This document shows, in pieces, positions 26,293 through 36,653 of a stretch of 64,000 nucleotides of DNA. The stretch spans positions 84,212 to 148,211 of the forward strand of contig NZ_CANMUW010000012.1 in the NCBI RefSeq assembly GCF_947501225.1. Direction: 5' to 3'. The position numbers and the translations under genes are program-made. This stretch comes from an uncultured Shewanella sp. Its GTDB lineage: Bacteria > Pseudomonadota > Gammaproteobacteria > Enterobacterales > Shewanellaceae. Every line of letters begins with the position of its first letter. The first letter of the stretch is position 1. The notes beneath the pieces are model-generated. The model had not been told where the DNA came from, did no database searches, and worked only from the letters and a program-made list of their open reading frames with translations.

Positions 26293-26844
26293 ATGTTTCA
26301 ACAGTTTTGTAAATTAGTTTTGAAGTTAACCGGTTGGCGTATTTCCGGGAACCTTCCCGCTGACAGTCAATTTATCGCTATCGTTGGTCCGCACACAAGC
26401 AACTGGGATTTTATCATCGGAGTACTGGCTCGGGGCGCATTGGGCGCAAAGGTTAACTTCCTGGGTAAGCATCAGCTGTTTAAACCACCTTGGGGCTGGT
26501 TTTTTAAGGCAATAGGCGGCAGGCCGGTCGACCGCACCAGAAGCAACAACCTGGTCGATGCTGTGGTACAGATCTTCGAATCAGATCCCAGCTTCAGTCT
26601 GGCGCTGGCGCCTGAGGGAACCAGGAGCCCGGTAAAACGCTGGAAAACCGGTTTCTACCATATCGCGAGCAAGGCCAGGGTGCCGATAATTACCGTAGGG
26701 CTGGATTTTGGTAACAAGAGAGTGATCATCCCACAGGGTGTCCTGACCAGCGAAGATATGCAGCAGGATATGGATCAGATCATCGCCTTCTATCGCTCAA
26801 TCAGGGGCCGACACCCTAAGGTCATACCCGATTTCCAACCCTGA
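26293..26844 (+). CDS. PlsC-type lysophospholipid acyltransferase family protein
   Basis: 183 residues with the glycerolipid acyltransferase motifs: HTSNWD near residue 34 (HX4D variant), GAKVNFLGKHQLFKPP, GGRPVDRTRSNN and LAPEGTRSPVKRWKTGFYHIA near 100 and onward. It is shorter than PlsC proper (about 245) and lacks its N-terminal helix, fitting the short 'phospholipid/glycerol acyltransferase' subgroup. Substrate unknown. GC-rich like its neighbours. The next gene, a LysE exporter, is separate. Confidence 0.87.
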   Translation: MFQQFCKLVLKLTGWRISGNLPADSQFIAIVGPHTSNWDFIIGVLARGALGAKVNFLGKHQLFKPPWGWFFKAIGGRPVDRTRSNNLVDAVVQIFESDPSFSLALAPEGTRSPVKRWKTGFYHIASKARVPIITVGLDFGNKRVIIPQGVLTSEDMQQDMDQIIAFYRSIRGRHPKVIPDFQP

Positions 26845-26930
26845 ACCCGCTGAATTTTCAACTGTCTGAGATTGCCTAATAAACCTCTGACCGCTATAGT
26901 GCGGTCACCACCCACAATTTTATACAATCT

Positions 26931-27557
26931 ATGATATTCGATACCTGGCTGCTCTATCTATTCGCGGTGCTTCTCATTGCCGTAGCTCCCGGCACCATGG
27001 CCGTATTGTCGATGAGCCATGGGATCCATTATGGTAAGAGTCGCAGTTTAGCCACCGCGCTGGGCAGTGTGACCTCGGCCCTTATCTTGATGGCCGCATC
27101 CGCCGCAGGCCTGGGTGCCCTGTTAAGCGCAACCGAATATGGGTTTACGATATTAAAATACTGTGGCGCCGCCTACCTGGTATTTCTGGGAATAAAGCTC
27201 CTGCTCACCAAGGCCAGTGCCCAGGGTCTGGACCTGCAACACATCAAGGGGAAAGGTAGTCCCAGGCAGATGTTTAAACAGGCTTTTTTAGTCGGGATCA
27301 GCAATCCCAAGGATCTGCTGTTCTTCGGTGCCCTGTTTCCGCAGTTTATCGACGTTACGGCCCCACAGGGTCCACAGCTGGCGACCCTGGCTATCACCTG
27401 GGCGGTGGTCGATTTCAGCTTCGTGATGATCTATGCCAGCATGGCGAATGTGCTGGCACCGACACTCAAAACCAGTAATAAGCTGCACTGGTTCGATCGA
27501 ACCAGCGGGGGCGTATTTATCACCCTAGCGGCCATATTGGTAACGAAGGAGAGTTAA
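26931..27557 (+). CDS. LysE/RhtB family amino-acid exporter
   Basis: Inner-membrane exporter, 208 residues with about six helices. Family signatures are APGTMAVLSMSHGIHYGKSRSLATALGS near residues 19-46 and the later FLVGISNPKDLLFFGALFPQF near 122-142. Members export amino acids such as lysine, threonine or homoserine lactone; the substrate cannot be told. It ends convergently with the mscS-type gene, with period-7 repeats and a REP between. Confidence 0.9.
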   Translation: MIFDTWLLYLFAVLLIAVAPGTMAVLSMSHGIHYGKSRSLATALGSVTSALILMAASAAGLGALLSATEYGFTILKYCGAAYLVFLGIKLLLTKASAQGLDLQHIKGKGSPRQMFKQAFLVGISNPKDLLFFGALFPQFIDVTAPQGPQLATLAITWAVVDFSFVMIYASMANVLAPTLKTSNKLHWFDRTSGGVFITLAAILVTKES

Positions 27558-27560
27558 AAA

Positions 27561-27673
27561 AGCGGTAAGCGGTAAGTTTAAATCAAAGCCTGGATAGCTC
27601 TTACTTACCACTTAAAACTTACAGCTTATGACTTGCTGTTTCTTGAAAGATTCGCGGCTAAAGCCGCTCCTAC
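27561..27673. repeat. Period-7 repeats with REP palindrome copy 4
   Basis: Period-7 runs at 27561-27580 and 27600-27635 (CTTAAAACTTACAGCTTATG), then REP at 27651-27673. The right flank of the REP contains the stop codon of the mscS-type gene (complement of 27670-27672). Confidence 0.88.
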
Positions 27674-28929
27674 ATTGAGTTTTTCAAACTCCTGATATCA
27701 GAGCCCGTCGGCCCCTGGAAAGCTCGCAGGCCGAACTCGGGCAATATGGCAAAGATATGATCGAAGATATCGCCCTGAATCCCTTCATAGAAAGCCCAGC
27801 GGGTATCATTGGTGAAGATATAGACCTCTATAGGTACCCCTTCTGCTGTCGGCGCTAACTGACGCACCAACAGGGTCATATCTTTATGGATCTTGTCGTG
27901 GTTGCTCACAAACTCCTTCAAATAGGCCCTGAAAGTCCCAATATTGGTCAGGTGCCGGCTGTTTACCGGCATATCGGCATCATCCACCTGACGGTTAAAG
28001 TCGGCTAACTCTTCACTTTTAGCCGCAAAGTAAGGTTTGAGCAGGTTGATCTTACCCAGCCTGACCTTGTCATCTTCGGTCAAAAAGCCTATCGAATGGA
28101 TATCGATGGAGACGGAACGTTTAATGCGCCGTCCTCCGGATTCTGACATGCCACGCCAGTTTTTAAATGCATCAGAGACCAGGGCATAGGCGGGGATCAT
28201 GGTGATGGTCTTATCCCAGTTACGCACCTTCACCGTCGTCAAAGAGACCTCTTCTACCGCACCGTCGGCGCCGTACTTGTCCATCTGGATCCAGTCACCT
28301 GTGCTCACCATGCGATTCGCCGCCAGCTGAATTCCGGCGACAAAGCCTAAGATGGTGTCTCTGAAGACCAACATCACCAAACCGGTGGCGACACCCAGAC
28401 CGCTGAGGAAGTAGACCGGAGACTGATCGGCTATCACGGAGATGGAGATGATGACCGCAACAAAGAAGAGGAACAGCTTAAACAGCTGCACGAAACTCTT
28501 TATCGGAAGTCTCCGGCTGACCAGGTTTACATCGGCAATCTCATTGAAGGCGTCCAGCGCACTGAATACCGCACGGATGAGTATGACTACGATGCAGACA
28601 CTCACCAGGCGATCGATCAGGGAGCTCAGCAGGTGGTGCTCGGTAAGTGCAATAGGCAGAAGAAGGTCAAGTACCAGGGCCGGAACTATATAGGAAAACT
28701 TCTCCAACACATTGTGTGACATGAAGATATCGTCCCAGTTAACCTTAGAGCGCTGGATAACGATATTCATGGTACGTACGACACCTCTCCTGACAATCAG
28801 ATAGGCGATCATAGCCAGCAACATGCTGGCAAAGACCAGCACCGAGGTGGAAACCCCATCAGAAGGCGTGCTGTTGACCCCCCAATCCGACAACCACTGA
28901 GAGATCTGTAACCTTAATTCTTGATCCAC
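27670..28929 (-). CDS. MscS-family mechanosensitive channel (YbdG-like)
   Basis: 419 residues: an N-terminal set of about five helices, the pore-lining helix with GVATGLVMLVFRDTILGFVAGIQLAANRMVSTGDWI, and the MscS beta domain (GAVEEVSLTTVKVRNWDKTITMIPAYALV). The length and the IYIGxFG-poor, IDIHSIGF-containing C-terminus fit the YbdG branch, which in E. coli contributes to small mechanosensitive conductance under osmotic shock. GTG start at 28927-28929 with AAGG five bases upstream. The C-terminus ends abruptly at a TAG lying in a REP element, so the last residues may have changed after REP insertion. Confidence 0.9.
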   Translation of the reverse strand: MDQELRLQISQWLSDWGVNSTPSDGVSTSVLVFASMLLAMIAYLIVRRGVVRTMNIVIQRSKVNWDDIFMSHNVLEKFSYIVPALVLDLLLPIALTEHHLLSSLIDRLVSVCIVVILIRAVFSALDAFNEIADVNLVSRRLPIKSFVQLFKLFLFFVAVIISISVIADQSPVYFLSGLGVATGLVMLVFRDTILGFVAGIQLAANRMVSTGDWIQMDKYGADGAVEEVSLTTVKVRNWDKTITMIPAYALVSDAFKNWRGMSESGGRRIKRSVSIDIHSIGFLTEDDKVRLGKINLLKPYFAAKSEELADFNRQVDDADMPVNSRHLTNIGTFRAYLKEFVSNHDKIHKDMTLLVRQLAPTAEGVPIEVYIFTNDTRWAFYEGIQGDIFDHIFAILPEFGLRAFQGPTGSDIRSLKNSM

Positions 28930-29125
28930 AATAACCTTTCCTTAGAGACAGGGGCCAGGATACCTGTTTGTTAAATCATCGCTGGCAAGCCGAAACAATA
29001 ACGTACAATAAATGATACAGTAAAGTTACAAGCATCTATTTTAAAAGAAATTTTAGCACTCATAATTGACTAGGGCTAAAAGTTTAACAACAATCCAGCT
29101 TTAAAGTCGAAACCGGATATTACTG

Positions 29126-29662
29126 ATGAAAAAATATATACTCGCCTCGGGCCTTATTCTCACCAGTTTATCGGCGACGGCTAACCAGGCAGCGTCAGAG
29201 ACCGCTCCCACATATAAACCTAAGATGAGCATCAGTCTGGACTATATTCCGGCAACAAATAAGATGTATGGCGTCACCTTAGCCCCCTACCATTACGACA
29301 AAGATTACGCCAACTGGGGTTACTATATCGGTTATGCGGCCAGCCAGAAAGATGATATGGATGTTCCGGAGCCCGGTGAAGGTTACACCAAAGATACCAT
29401 GTGGCGCTTTGGACTCAGCTATAGTCTGAGCAGCAGCTTCAGCATCTATGGTGGTGCTGCTTCATATAATCATGAGTCTCACTACACCAATAATATCGTC
29501 CCCTTCATTATCGACGGTGAGCCGGTGTGGGAGGAGGAGTCTGACACCTCCTGGGGAGCTGAAATTGGCCTGAGATATATGATGGACTCAGGCTTGATGA
29601 TCGGTGCCGGGTACAACTCAGCCTCAGAATCTGCGGTGATCAGCATCGGCTATGCCATGTAA
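29126..29662 (+). CDS. Secreted outer-membrane beta-barrel-like protein, hypothetical
   Basis: 178 residues with a signal peptide (YILASGLILTSLSATA). The mature part has alternating aromatic and polar strands (WGYYIGYAASQ, WRFGLSYSLSSSFSIYGGAASY, WGAEIGLRYMMDSGLMIGAGYN) and ends ISIGYAM, as in small porin-like barrels. No closer family is recognised. GGATATTACTG precedes the ATG. The preceding roughly 180 bp is AT-rich and probably carries its promoter. Confidence 0.65.
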   Translation: MKKYILASGLILTSLSATANQAASETAPTYKPKMSISLDYIPATNKMYGVTLAPYHYDKDYANWGYYIGYAASQKDDMDVPEPGEGYTKDTMWRFGLSYSLSSSFSIYGGAASYNHESHYTNNIVPFIIDGEPVWEEESDTSWGAEIGLRYMMDSGLMIGAGYNSASESAVISIGYAM

Positions 29663-29774
29663 TAAGTACGCTCCTATGGCCGGTCGACAATGATCGACAA
29701 ATAGCGTCTCCCTATATGAAATCTTCCCGCCTTTTGTATATGCTAGTGCCATCTCCTTAATAAGGTTCAATCTC

Positions 29775-30398
29775 ATGCATAAACTACTGCGGGTATACGC
29801 CTCACTGGCTCTACTGATATTTACGGTTCCTGTCATGGCCGAAGAGGTCGCCAGAGTCACCCTTGAAAATGGCGCCACGGTCCGGCTAAACGATGACTTC
29901 ACCTGGGAATATGTCATCCTTGACACTCAACAGCCCGTTACCACACAAGCCCAGGCAACCGAGACGCCAGCCGTTGCGGCTCAAAGCGCTTCACAGGTAA
30001 CCCCGGCAACAAGCACGCCAACGGCCACCTTGAGTGCCAGCGCGATGCAGCACGCCGCGCTGATGAACAAAACCGCAAAAGCCGGAGTAAAAGTCAGCCT
30101 GCTGAAGAGTGAGTGGGATGCTAACGACAGGCTCGGTCTGACATTTGACCTTGCCAGTACCAGTTCTGAAAATTATGTCCTGATAGAACTCGATATCACC
30201 CTGTTCGATGACAGTGGTAAGCAGCTGAAAACAGAGACGGTCAAGGTGTGGAAGGCGATCTTCAGGATGGCCAACACCTACCTGCGTCAGGGTGAGCAGC
30301 GTCAGAGCAAGACCTTCTGGATAGAGGGCATAGACAAATCTCAATGGACCAAAGAGCTGATGAGTATCAAGATTGGCGAGATGGATTCACGCATGTGA
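29775..30398 (+). CDS. DUF3157 family secreted protein
   Basis: 207 residues: signal peptide (LLRVYASLALLIFTVPVMA), then the DUF3157 hallmark VTLENGATVRLNDDFTWEYV, a Thr/Ala/Gln-rich linker near 55-85, and a beta-rich C-terminal domain (KVSLLKSEWDANDRLGLTFDLAS ... QSKTFWIEGID). The family occurs in Vibrio and Shewanella and is uncharacterised; the C-terminal part looks like an immunoglobulin-like strand sandwich. The gene is followed by a hairpin with a T run shared with the convergent thioesterase gene. Confidence 0.8.
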   Translation: MHKLLRVYASLALLIFTVPVMAEEVARVTLENGATVRLNDDFTWEYVILDTQQPVTTQAQATETPAVAAQSASQVTPATSTPTATLSASAMQHAALMNKTAKAGVKVSLLKSEWDANDRLGLTFDLASTSSENYVLIELDITLFDDSGKQLKTETVKVWKAIFRMANTYLRQGEQRQSKTFWIEGIDKSQWTKELMSIKIGEMDSRM

Positions 30399-30439
30399 TC
30401 CTGCAAGGGGGCAAAATTCCCCCTCGAACCTATCTACCC

Positions 30440-30477
30440 GGGGTCGAAGGCTATCGAATAGCCTCCGGCCTTTTTTC
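30440..30477 (+). terminator. Terminator after the DUF3157 gene
   Basis: AGGCTAT (30448-30454) pairs with ATAGCCT (30458-30464), extended by GG...CC, and a T run follows at 30471-30476. It overlaps the last codons of the convergent thioesterase. Confidence 0.75.
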
Positions 30478-30957
30478 ATTAACGGCATCAGAGCTCATCA
30501 TGGTGTCGGGCATCTTCACTGCCACCATATGCCCCCTGGCACAGACCTTTCCCTTGGCACTGAGTGTGATATCCACGACCACTTTTCGCGCCTTAACCTC
30601 ACGGATCACTCCACGCAGCTCAAGCTCTACCCCCATGGGCGTAGGCGCCAGATAATCGATATTCAGTGCGGCTGTAACAAACCGCTCCTGTGGGAGAGAG
30701 CCCAGCTCCCGCCCCTGCTCTCTATAGGCTGCGGCCGATGCTGTTCCCGTCCCGTGACAATCAATTAACGACGCAATCAGTCCACCGTAGACAAACCCGG
30801 GCATAGCGGTATGAAACGACTGCGGCATGAAGACAGCCCGGGTTTCATCACCATCCCAGTAACTCTTCAACTGATGACCATGGGGGTTATTCCTGCCACA
30901 GCCATAGCAGTGGCTCAACTCCTGCGGATAGCAGTCCTGAAAGGCCTGATGGCTCAT
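30451..30957 (-). CDS. PaaI-like hotdog-fold thioesterase
   Basis: 168 residues of the hotdog fold. Visible features: HCYGCGRNNPHGHQLKSYW near 17-36 (the Cys/Gly/Asn-Pro motif of this subgroup), AMPGFVYGGLIASLIDCHG near 52-70 containing the catalytic-helix GG, and NIDYLAPTPMGVELELRG near 115. It hydrolyses acyl-CoA thioesters of unknown chain. Single gene, overlapping a terminator at its 3' end. Confidence 0.85.
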   Translation of the reverse strand: MSHQAFQDCYPQELSHCYGCGRNNPHGHQLKSYWDGDETRAVFMPQSFHTAMPGFVYGGLIASLIDCHGTGTASAAAYREQGRELGSLPQERFVTAALNIDYLAPTPMGVELELRGVIREVKARKVVVDITLSAKGKVCARGHMVAVKMPDTMMSSDAVNEKRPEAIR

Positions 30958-31085
30958 ATTCTACTCCGTTAGTTGGCTCCATCTCATCAAGCTAAGCTAA
31001 TGCAATCACCTGACCGGTACAACACAGACAAAAGCCTTAAGACCTATGGAGTATCAGGGTTAAAGCTTTACCTGCAGACAATAAA

Positions 31086-31105
31086 AAAGGGCCCAGAGGC
31101 CCTTT
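31086..31105 (-). terminator. Terminator after hutH
   Basis: AAAGGGCC and GGCCCTTT with loop CAGA; on the minus strand the stem is followed by TTTTTTAT. It is about 45 bp past the hutH stop. Confidence 0.9.
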
Positions 31106-31148
31106 CGACTTTTACTTTCAGCTTATCCTTCCGAGCAATGCCGATGAC

Positions 31149-32681
31149 TTACAGGCTTGGCAGTATCCCGGCAGGCAGGTATGCGTTGAAGCTTGCAGAT
31201 ATCAGCAGGTCGGTGGCAGCCTCGATATCCGGGCCGAAGAAACGGTCCTTATCGTAGTAGGTCACTGACTCGCGCAGCTCGGCCTTTGCCTGGCTGACGG
31301 TGTCACTTGGCTGCAGAGGACGGCGAAAATCCAGTCCCTGAGCCGATGCAAGCAACTCGACAGCCAACACACCACGGGTATTTTCTGACATGTCACGCAG
31401 ACGGCGCGCCGCAAATGTCGCCATAGAGACGTGGTCTTCCTGGTTTGCCGATGTGGGCAGACTATCGACAGACGCCGGATGAGCAAAGGTCTTATTCTCA
31501 GAGGCTAAAGCCGCGGCGGTCACCTGAGCGATCATGAAACCTGAGTTCACCCCGCCATTTTCGACTAAGAAAGGCGGCAGCTTAGAGAGATTAGAGTCGA
31601 TAAGCAGGGCGATACGACGCTCGGCAATAGAGCCTAACTCGGCGATGGCAATCGCTAAGTTATCGGCCGCCATGGCAACCGGTTCGGCGTGGAAGTTACC
31701 GCCCGAGATGATATCTCCGGTATCCTGGAACACCAGTGGGTTATCTGTAACCCCATTCGCTTCCGTAGCCAGCACCTCTGCAGCATGACGGATCTGAGTC
31801 AAACACGCACCAAGCACCTGAGGCTGACAACGGAGTGAGTATGGATCCTGTACCTTCTCGCAATCCACGTGGCTCAAGCTGATCTCAGACTCTTCACCTA
31901 AGATATGACGGAATACGGCCGCCGAATCGATCTGCCCCTTCTGACCGCGGGCCGCATGAATGCGGGGGTCGAACGGACTACGGCTGCCCATGGCTGCTTC
32001 GACACTCATCGCACCGACCACAGAGCTGGCCGCAAACAGATCTTCGGCATTGAATAAGCCCTCTAAGGCTAATGCCGTCGATGCCTGCGTACCGTTAAGC
32101 AGGGCTAAGCCCTCTTTCGCTGCAAGCTCAATAGGCTTAAGGCCGGCGATCTCCAGCCCCTCTTTGGCACTCAGTATCTCACCCTTGTAACTCATCTCGC
32201 CCTCACCGAGTAACGGCAGGCACATATGAGAAAGAGGAGCCAAATCACCTGACGCGCCCACCGAACCTTTTTCCGGCACACAGGGATAAACCTCGGCATT
32301 GACCAGTGCAATAAGGAAGTTAATCACCTCGAGACGAATACCCGAGAAGCCGCGGCTCAATGAGTTGATCTTAAGCACCATCATCAGGCGCACGGTGGCA
32401 TCTTGCATATATTGACCGGTACCGGCAGCGTGCGACAACACGATTGAGCGCTGTAGTAGCTGCAGATCATCGGCAGCGATCTTAGTGTTAGCCAGCAGAC
32501 CGAAGCCGGTATTGATACCATAAACCGTGCGGCCTTCATCTAACACCTGCTGAACCAGGCCGGCACTGGTGTTGATGTCGGCAATTGCACTGTCGGCAAG
32601 CTCAAGGCTTACCTTGCCACGACTGATCTCTCGGATTTGAGAAAGGGTCAGGGTCCCCGGATTTAGTACTAAATGACTCAT
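31149..32681 (-). CDS. hutH: Histidine ammonia-lyase
   Basis: First enzyme of histidine breakdown, converting L-histidine to urocanate and ammonia. The 510-residue product contains [12 protein letters not shown] near residues 139-150; the Ala-Ser-Gly forms the autocatalytic MIO electrophile. Other family blocks are [11 protein letters not shown] near 53, [12 protein letters not shown] near 275 and [10 protein letters not shown] near 415. Length equals that of usual HutH. It starts three bases after the hutU stop with GAGAAG before the ATG, so hutU and hutH are coupled in one operon that ends at a strong terminator. Confidence 0.97.
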   Translation of the reverse strand: MSHLVLNPGTLTLSQIREISRGKVSLELADSAIADINTSAGLVQQVLDEGRTVYGINTGFGLLANTKIAADDLQLLQRSIVLSHAAGTGQYMQDATVRLMMVLKINSLSRGFSGIRLEVINFLIALVNAEVYPCVPEKGSVGASGDLAPLSHMCLPLLGEGEMSYKGEILSAKEGLEIAGLKPIELAAKEGLALLNGTQASTALALEGLFNAEDLFAASSVVGAMSVEAAMGSRSPFDPRIHAARGQKGQIDSAAVFRHILGEESEISLSHVDCEKVQDPYSLRCQPQVLGACLTQIRHAAEVLATEANGVTDNPLVFQDTGDIISGGNFHAEPVAMAADNLAIAIAELGSIAERRIALLIDSNLSKLPPFLVENGGVNSGFMIAQVTAAALASENKTFAHPASVDSLPTSANQEDHVSMATFAARRLRDMSENTRGVLAVELLASAQGLDFRRPLQPSDTVSQAKAELRESVTYYDKDRFFGPDIEAATDLLISASFNAYLPAGILPSL

Positions 32682-32684
32682 GGA

Positions 32685-34355
32685 TTACTTCTCCAACATC
32701 GGCAGATCTAACTTCTGCTCTTTTGCACAATTCTTAGCGATATCGTATCCGGCATCGGCGTGACGCATCACACCTGTCGCAGGGTCATTCCATAGCACAC
32801 GGCCTAAACGAACCGCGGCCTCATCACTACCGTCTGCAACGATAACCACACCCGAGTGCTGGCTGAAGCCCATCCCCACACCACCGCCGTGATGCAGTGA
32901 AACCCAGGTCGCACCACTCGCCGTATTCAGCAATGCATTCATCAATGGCCAATCTGAAACTGCATCGGAACCATCGAGCATAGACTCAGTCTCACGGTTA
33001 GGGCTGGCAACCGAGCCTGAATCCAGATGGTCACGGCCGATGACAACCGGTGCCGAAAGTTCGCCATTTTTAACCATCTCGTTGAAGGCCAGTGCCAGAC
33101 GGGCACGGTCTTTCAGGCCAACCCAACAGATACGTGATGGCAGCCCCTGGAACGCGATGCGCTCACGGGCCATGTCCAGCCAGTTATGCAGTTGTGGGTT
33201 ATCAGGTATCAGCTCCTTAACCTTGGCGTCTGTCTTATAGATATCTTCCGGGTCGCCGGATAGTGCAGCCCAGCGGAACGGACCAATACCCTCACAGAAG
33301 AGAGGGCGAACATAGGCAGGTACGAAACCAGGGAAGTCGAATGCATTTTCAACCCCCTCTTCGAATGCCATCTGACGTATGTTGTTACCATAGTCGGTGG
33401 TCGCGGCGCCGGCAGCCTGCAGTGCCAACATCGCCTTGACCTGCACCGCCATAGATTGCTTAGCCGCCTTCACCACGGCCGCCTCATCTTTCTTACGCAT
33501 CTCGGCGGCGTATTCTAGCGTCCAGTTCTGTGGCAGGTAGCCATTGAGGGGATCGTGTGCCGATGTCTGATCGGTCACCACATCCGGAGTGATACCGCGC
33601 TCGACAAGTTCGGCAAATACGTCGGCAGCATTGGCAAGCAGACCCACAGAGACAGGCTTACCGCTCTTGTTCGCCTCATCGATCATCGCCAGGGCTTCAT
33701 CGAGGGAGTCTGTTTTCTTATCCACATATTTAGTACGCAGACGGAAGTCGATACGGGTCTCATCCACTTCACAGGCCAATACCGAGTAACCGGCCATAGT
33801 GCCGGCCAGCGGCTGAGCGCCCCCCATGCCCCCCAGACCACCGGTCAGGATCCACTTACCCGATGAGTCGCCATCGAAATGTTTATTCGCCATGGCGGCG
33901 AAGGTTTCGTAGGTGCCCTGCACGATCCCCTGCGAGCCGATATAGATCCAGGAGCCCGCCGTCATCTGGCCATACATGGCCAGGCCTTTCTTATCCAGCT
34001 CGTTGAAGTGTTCCCAGTTAGCCCAGTGCGGCACCAGATTAGAGTTAGCGATGATCACGCGCGGCGCGTTACTGTGGGTCTTGAAGACACCGACAGGCTT
34101 ACCCGACTGAACCAACAGGGTCTCATCCTCTTCCAGACGCTGCAGCACTTCGATTATCTTGTCGTAGCACTCCCAATCACGGGCCGCACGTCCGATACCG
34201 CCATAAACCACCAGGTCCTCCGGGCGCTCGGCAACATCGGGGTGCAGGTTGTTCATCAACATACGCATAGGCGCTTCGGTTAACCAGCTCTTACAGCTTA
34301 ACTTTGTGCCGTGTGGCGCTATGATGCGACGGCTTGGGTCGTGTCTCTTATCCAT
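32685..34355 (-). CDS. hutU: Urocanate hydratase
   Basis: Second step of histidine degradation, adding water to urocanate to form imidazolonepropionate, with tightly bound NAD. The 556-residue protein matches HutU throughout, for example [15 protein letters not shown], the NAD-binding [15 protein letters not shown] near residue 170, [16 protein letters not shown] near 260 and [13 protein letters not shown] near 500. I chose ATG at 34353-34355 ([11 protein letters not shown]), which matches known HutU N-termini and has GAGG upstream; the open frame goes five codons further. Co-transcribed with hutH. Confidence 0.97.
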   Translation of the reverse strand: MDKRHDPSRRIIAPHGTKLSCKSWLTEAPMRMLMNNLHPDVAERPEDLVVYGGIGRAARDWECYDKIIEVLQRLEEDETLLVQSGKPVGVFKTHSNAPRVIIANSNLVPHWANWEHFNELDKKGLAMYGQMTAGSWIYIGSQGIVQGTYETFAAMANKHFDGDSSGKWILTGGLGGMGGAQPLAGTMAGYSVLACEVDETRIDFRLRTKYVDKKTDSLDEALAMIDEANKSGKPVSVGLLANAADVFAELVERGITPDVVTDQTSAHDPLNGYLPQNWTLEYAAEMRKKDEAAVVKAAKQSMAVQVKAMLALQAAGAATTDYGNNIRQMAFEEGVENAFDFPGFVPAYVRPLFCEGIGPFRWAALSGDPEDIYKTDAKVKELIPDNPQLHNWLDMARERIAFQGLPSRICWVGLKDRARLALAFNEMVKNGELSAPVVIGRDHLDSGSVASPNRETESMLDGSDAVSDWPLMNALLNTASGATWVSLHHGGGVGMGFSQHSGVVIVADGSDEAAVRLGRVLWNDPATGVMRHADAGYDIAKNCAKEQKLDLPMLEK

Positions 34356-34504
34356 CTTGCGTAACCTCATTTCAATTTGTTGGTGCTTATTTTTGCCCTC
34401 TCACTCCCCATTGAGAGTAGAGAGACGTATTGCTGTTATTTTTATTGCTTTACTTGTGTTGCTTGAATGGCTCAGAAATAAAACCAAGCCATCGATATAT
34501 ATTT

Positions 34505-35206
34505 TTAGAAAGTCAGGTGACCACCTAATCTGAATCTTGTCCCCGGATGGATCAGCCTGGCGTAGCTCACCACTCCCTTGCGTGACCAGGTACGGCGAAT
34601 GATCTGCAGACAGGGCTCGCTCGGCTCTATCTCAAGATGTTGTCGATTGTGCTCATTGGCCACCACGGCCTCCAGGGTATGACGAGCCTCGGTAAGCGGG
34701 GCAACCTGGGACAGATATTCGTGGGGCGTCTGCAGGGTAAAGTCCTGCAGCAGATAATCCGGAACCAACTTAGGATTAACGAAACGCTCCTCCAGCTGCA
34801 GCGGTACACCTTGCTCACAGTGAACCAACACCGAGTAGTAGACCTGAGTCCCGATCTCCAACCCCAGGGCGATGGCTATGGGTGCTGTCGCGTCGGTTTG
34901 AGTCAGCTCGAGTTGCTTAACGCTATAGCCATGACCCCTGTCCTTAATCTCATCTGCAATGTTGCGAATGGCCATCATGGAGGACTGAGATTTTAGCTCG
35001 GCGACGAAAGTGCCCAACCCTTGAGAGCGCTCTAACACACCATCGTCGGTCAACTCAGTTAACGCGCGGCGCGCCGTCATTCTGCTGCATTCAAACAGCT
35101 CAGCCATCTGGTTCTCCGAGGGAACACGGCTATGCTCCTCCCACTCACCGGATTCGATGCGGGCTAAAATATACTGCTTTATCTCTGCAAACTTGGGCGT
35201 TGCCAT
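34505..35206 (-). CDS. hutC: HutC, GntR-family histidine utilisation repressor
   Basis: Represses the hut genes until urocanate binds. The 233 residues comprise a GntR winged helix at about 3-70 (FAEIKQYILARIESGEWEEHSRVPSENQMAE, SRMTARRALTEL) and a UTRA ligand domain (VYYSVLVHCEQGVPLQLEERFVNP). The frame is open to 35266, but ATG at 35204-35206 has AGAGG eight bases upstream and starts MATPKFAEIK as in known HutC. It is divergent from hutI and about 150 bp upstream of hutU; the hut operator is at 35345-35358. Confidence 0.95.
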   Translation of the reverse strand: MATPKFAEIKQYILARIESGEWEEHSRVPSENQMAELFECSRMTARRALTELTDDGVLERSQGLGTFVAELKSQSSMMAIRNIADEIKDRGHGYSVKQLELTQTDATAPIAIALGLEIGTQVYYSVLVHCEQGVPLQLEERFVNPKLVPDYLLQDFTLQTPHEYLSQVAPLTEARHTLEAVVANEHNRQHLEIEPSEPCLQIIRRTWSRKGVVSYARLIHPGTRFRLGGHLTF

Positions 35207-35333
35207 ACCAATCCTCTGATTGTCCACTACACTTGTGCTTACGTCGGCGGTTACACCATTCGTCACTCGTCGGTGGTACCTGTCCTCAAAGTATTCTCGC
35301 TCTGAGGTCTTCCATAATGTTCAATAACTCGGC

Positions 35334-35358
35334 TATAATCCTAGCTTGTATATACAAG
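35334..35358 (+). promoter_or_regulatory. hutI promoter -10 region and HutC operator
   Basis: TATAAT at 35334-35339 is followed by the perfect palindrome CTTGTATATACAAG at 35345-35358, matching known HutC sites of the CTTGTAT-ATACAAG type. The operator would cover the likely transcription start of hutI, so HutC binding should block it. The divergent hutC promoter is close enough for autoregulation. Confidence 0.8.
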
Positions 35359-35426
35359 TAAATACAAGTTGGATCACAACTTTTATTTCCAAAAGAAGAT
35401 GAACAGTTCAAGAGTGAGGGAAAAAT

Positions 35427-36653
35427 ATGTCTTGGGATCAAGTCTGGATTGACGTCAACGTTGCGACTATGTCTCCTTCAGTATCAGCGCCTTACGGAGC
35501 GATAACCGATGCAGCCATTGCGGTGAAAGAGGGCCGGATAGCCTGGATAGGCCCTCGCTCAGAACTCCCCGAATTCGATGTGCTGTCAACGCCGGTTTAC
35601 AGGGGCAAAGGCGCCTGGATCACGCCGGGACTCATCGACGCTCACACCCATCTAGTATTCGCCGGTAACCGGGCAAACGAGTTTGAACTTCGACTTCAAG
35701 GGGCGAGTTACGAAGAGATAGCACGCAGCGGCGGCGGTATCATCTCCACCGTTAAAGCCTGCCGTGAAGCCAGCGAAGGAGAGCTTTTTGAGCTGGGCCG
35801 AAAACGTCTTAACGCCTTGGCGAAAGAGGGAGTCACCACGGTCGAGATCAAATCCGGCTATGGCCTGGAAACAGAGACCGAGCTCAAACTGCTGCGCGTC
35901 GCCCGCGAGCTTGGCAAGCATCACCATGTCGATGTCAAAACCACCTTCTTAGGTGCCCATGCCATTCCGCCGGAGTATAAAGACAACGCCGAAGGTTATG
36001 TGAACTTAGTGATAGACGAGATGCTACCCGCGGTTATCGGGGAAAACCTTGCCGATGCGGCCGATGTTTTCTGTGAAAATATCGCCTTCAGCGTCGAACA
36101 GACCGAGCGGGTACTGAGCGCGGCGAAAAATGCCGGACTCGATATCAAGCTTCACGCGGAGCAACTCTCGAACCTTGGGGGCTCGGTGATGGCCGCCGGC
36201 CTTGGCGCCAAGTCGGTGGACCATATCGAATATCTGGACGAGACGGGCGTTAAAGCCCTGAGTCAGAGTGGCACCTGCGCCACCCTGCTTCCCGGCGCCT
36301 TCTACTTCCTGCGCGAGACTCAGATGCCGCCGATTGAGCTGTTGCGTAAACATAAGGTACCTATGGTGCTGGCCAGCGACTACAACCCGGGATCGTCGCC
36401 GCTCTGCTCCAGCCTGTTGATGCTTAACATGGGCTGTACCCTGTTCCGCCTGACACCGGAGGAGGCGCTTGCGGGGATGACGCGCAATGCCGCCAAGGCG
36501 TTGGGAATAGAGGATAATGTGGGCATTTTGGAGGTTGGGATGCAGGCGGACTTCTGTCTGTGGGATATCACGACACCTGCTCAGCTTGCCTACTCCTATG
36601 GCGTAGGGGTGTGCCTTGAGGTAGTGAAGGCCGGACACTTGGTCCATCAGTAG
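35427..36653 (+). CDS. hutI: Imidazolonepropionase
   Basis: Third step of histidine degradation: hydrolyses 4-imidazolone-5-propionate to N-formimino-L-glutamate. The 408-residue amidohydrolase has the metal-binding [10 protein letters not shown] near residues 72-81, the [23 protein letters not shown] segment, [11 protein letters not shown] near 171, [10 protein letters not shown] near 243 and the metal Asp in [10 protein letters not shown] near 318. The usual length is 400-410. AGTGAGGG precedes the ATG. It is divergent from hutC, and hutG is not seen nearby, so the last step is encoded elsewhere. Confidence 0.97.
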   Translation: MSWDQVWIDVNVATMSPSVSAPYGAITDAAIAVKEGRIAWIGPRSELPEFDVLSTPVYRGKGAWITPGLIDAHTHLVFAGNRANEFELRLQGASYEEIARSGGGIISTVKACREASEGELFELGRKRLNALAKEGVTTVEIKSGYGLETETELKLLRVARELGKHHHVDVKTTFLGAHAIPPEYKDNAEGYVNLVIDEMLPAVIGENLADAADVFCENIAFSVEQTERVLSAAKNAGLDIKLHAEQLSNLGGSVMAAGLGAKSVDHIEYLDETGVKALSQSGTCATLLPGAFYFLRETQMPPIELLRKHKVPMVLASDYNPGSSPLCSSLLMLNMGCTLFRLTPEEALAGMTRNAAKALGIEDNVGILEVGMQADFCLWDITTPAQLAYSYGVGVCLEVVKAGHLVHQ

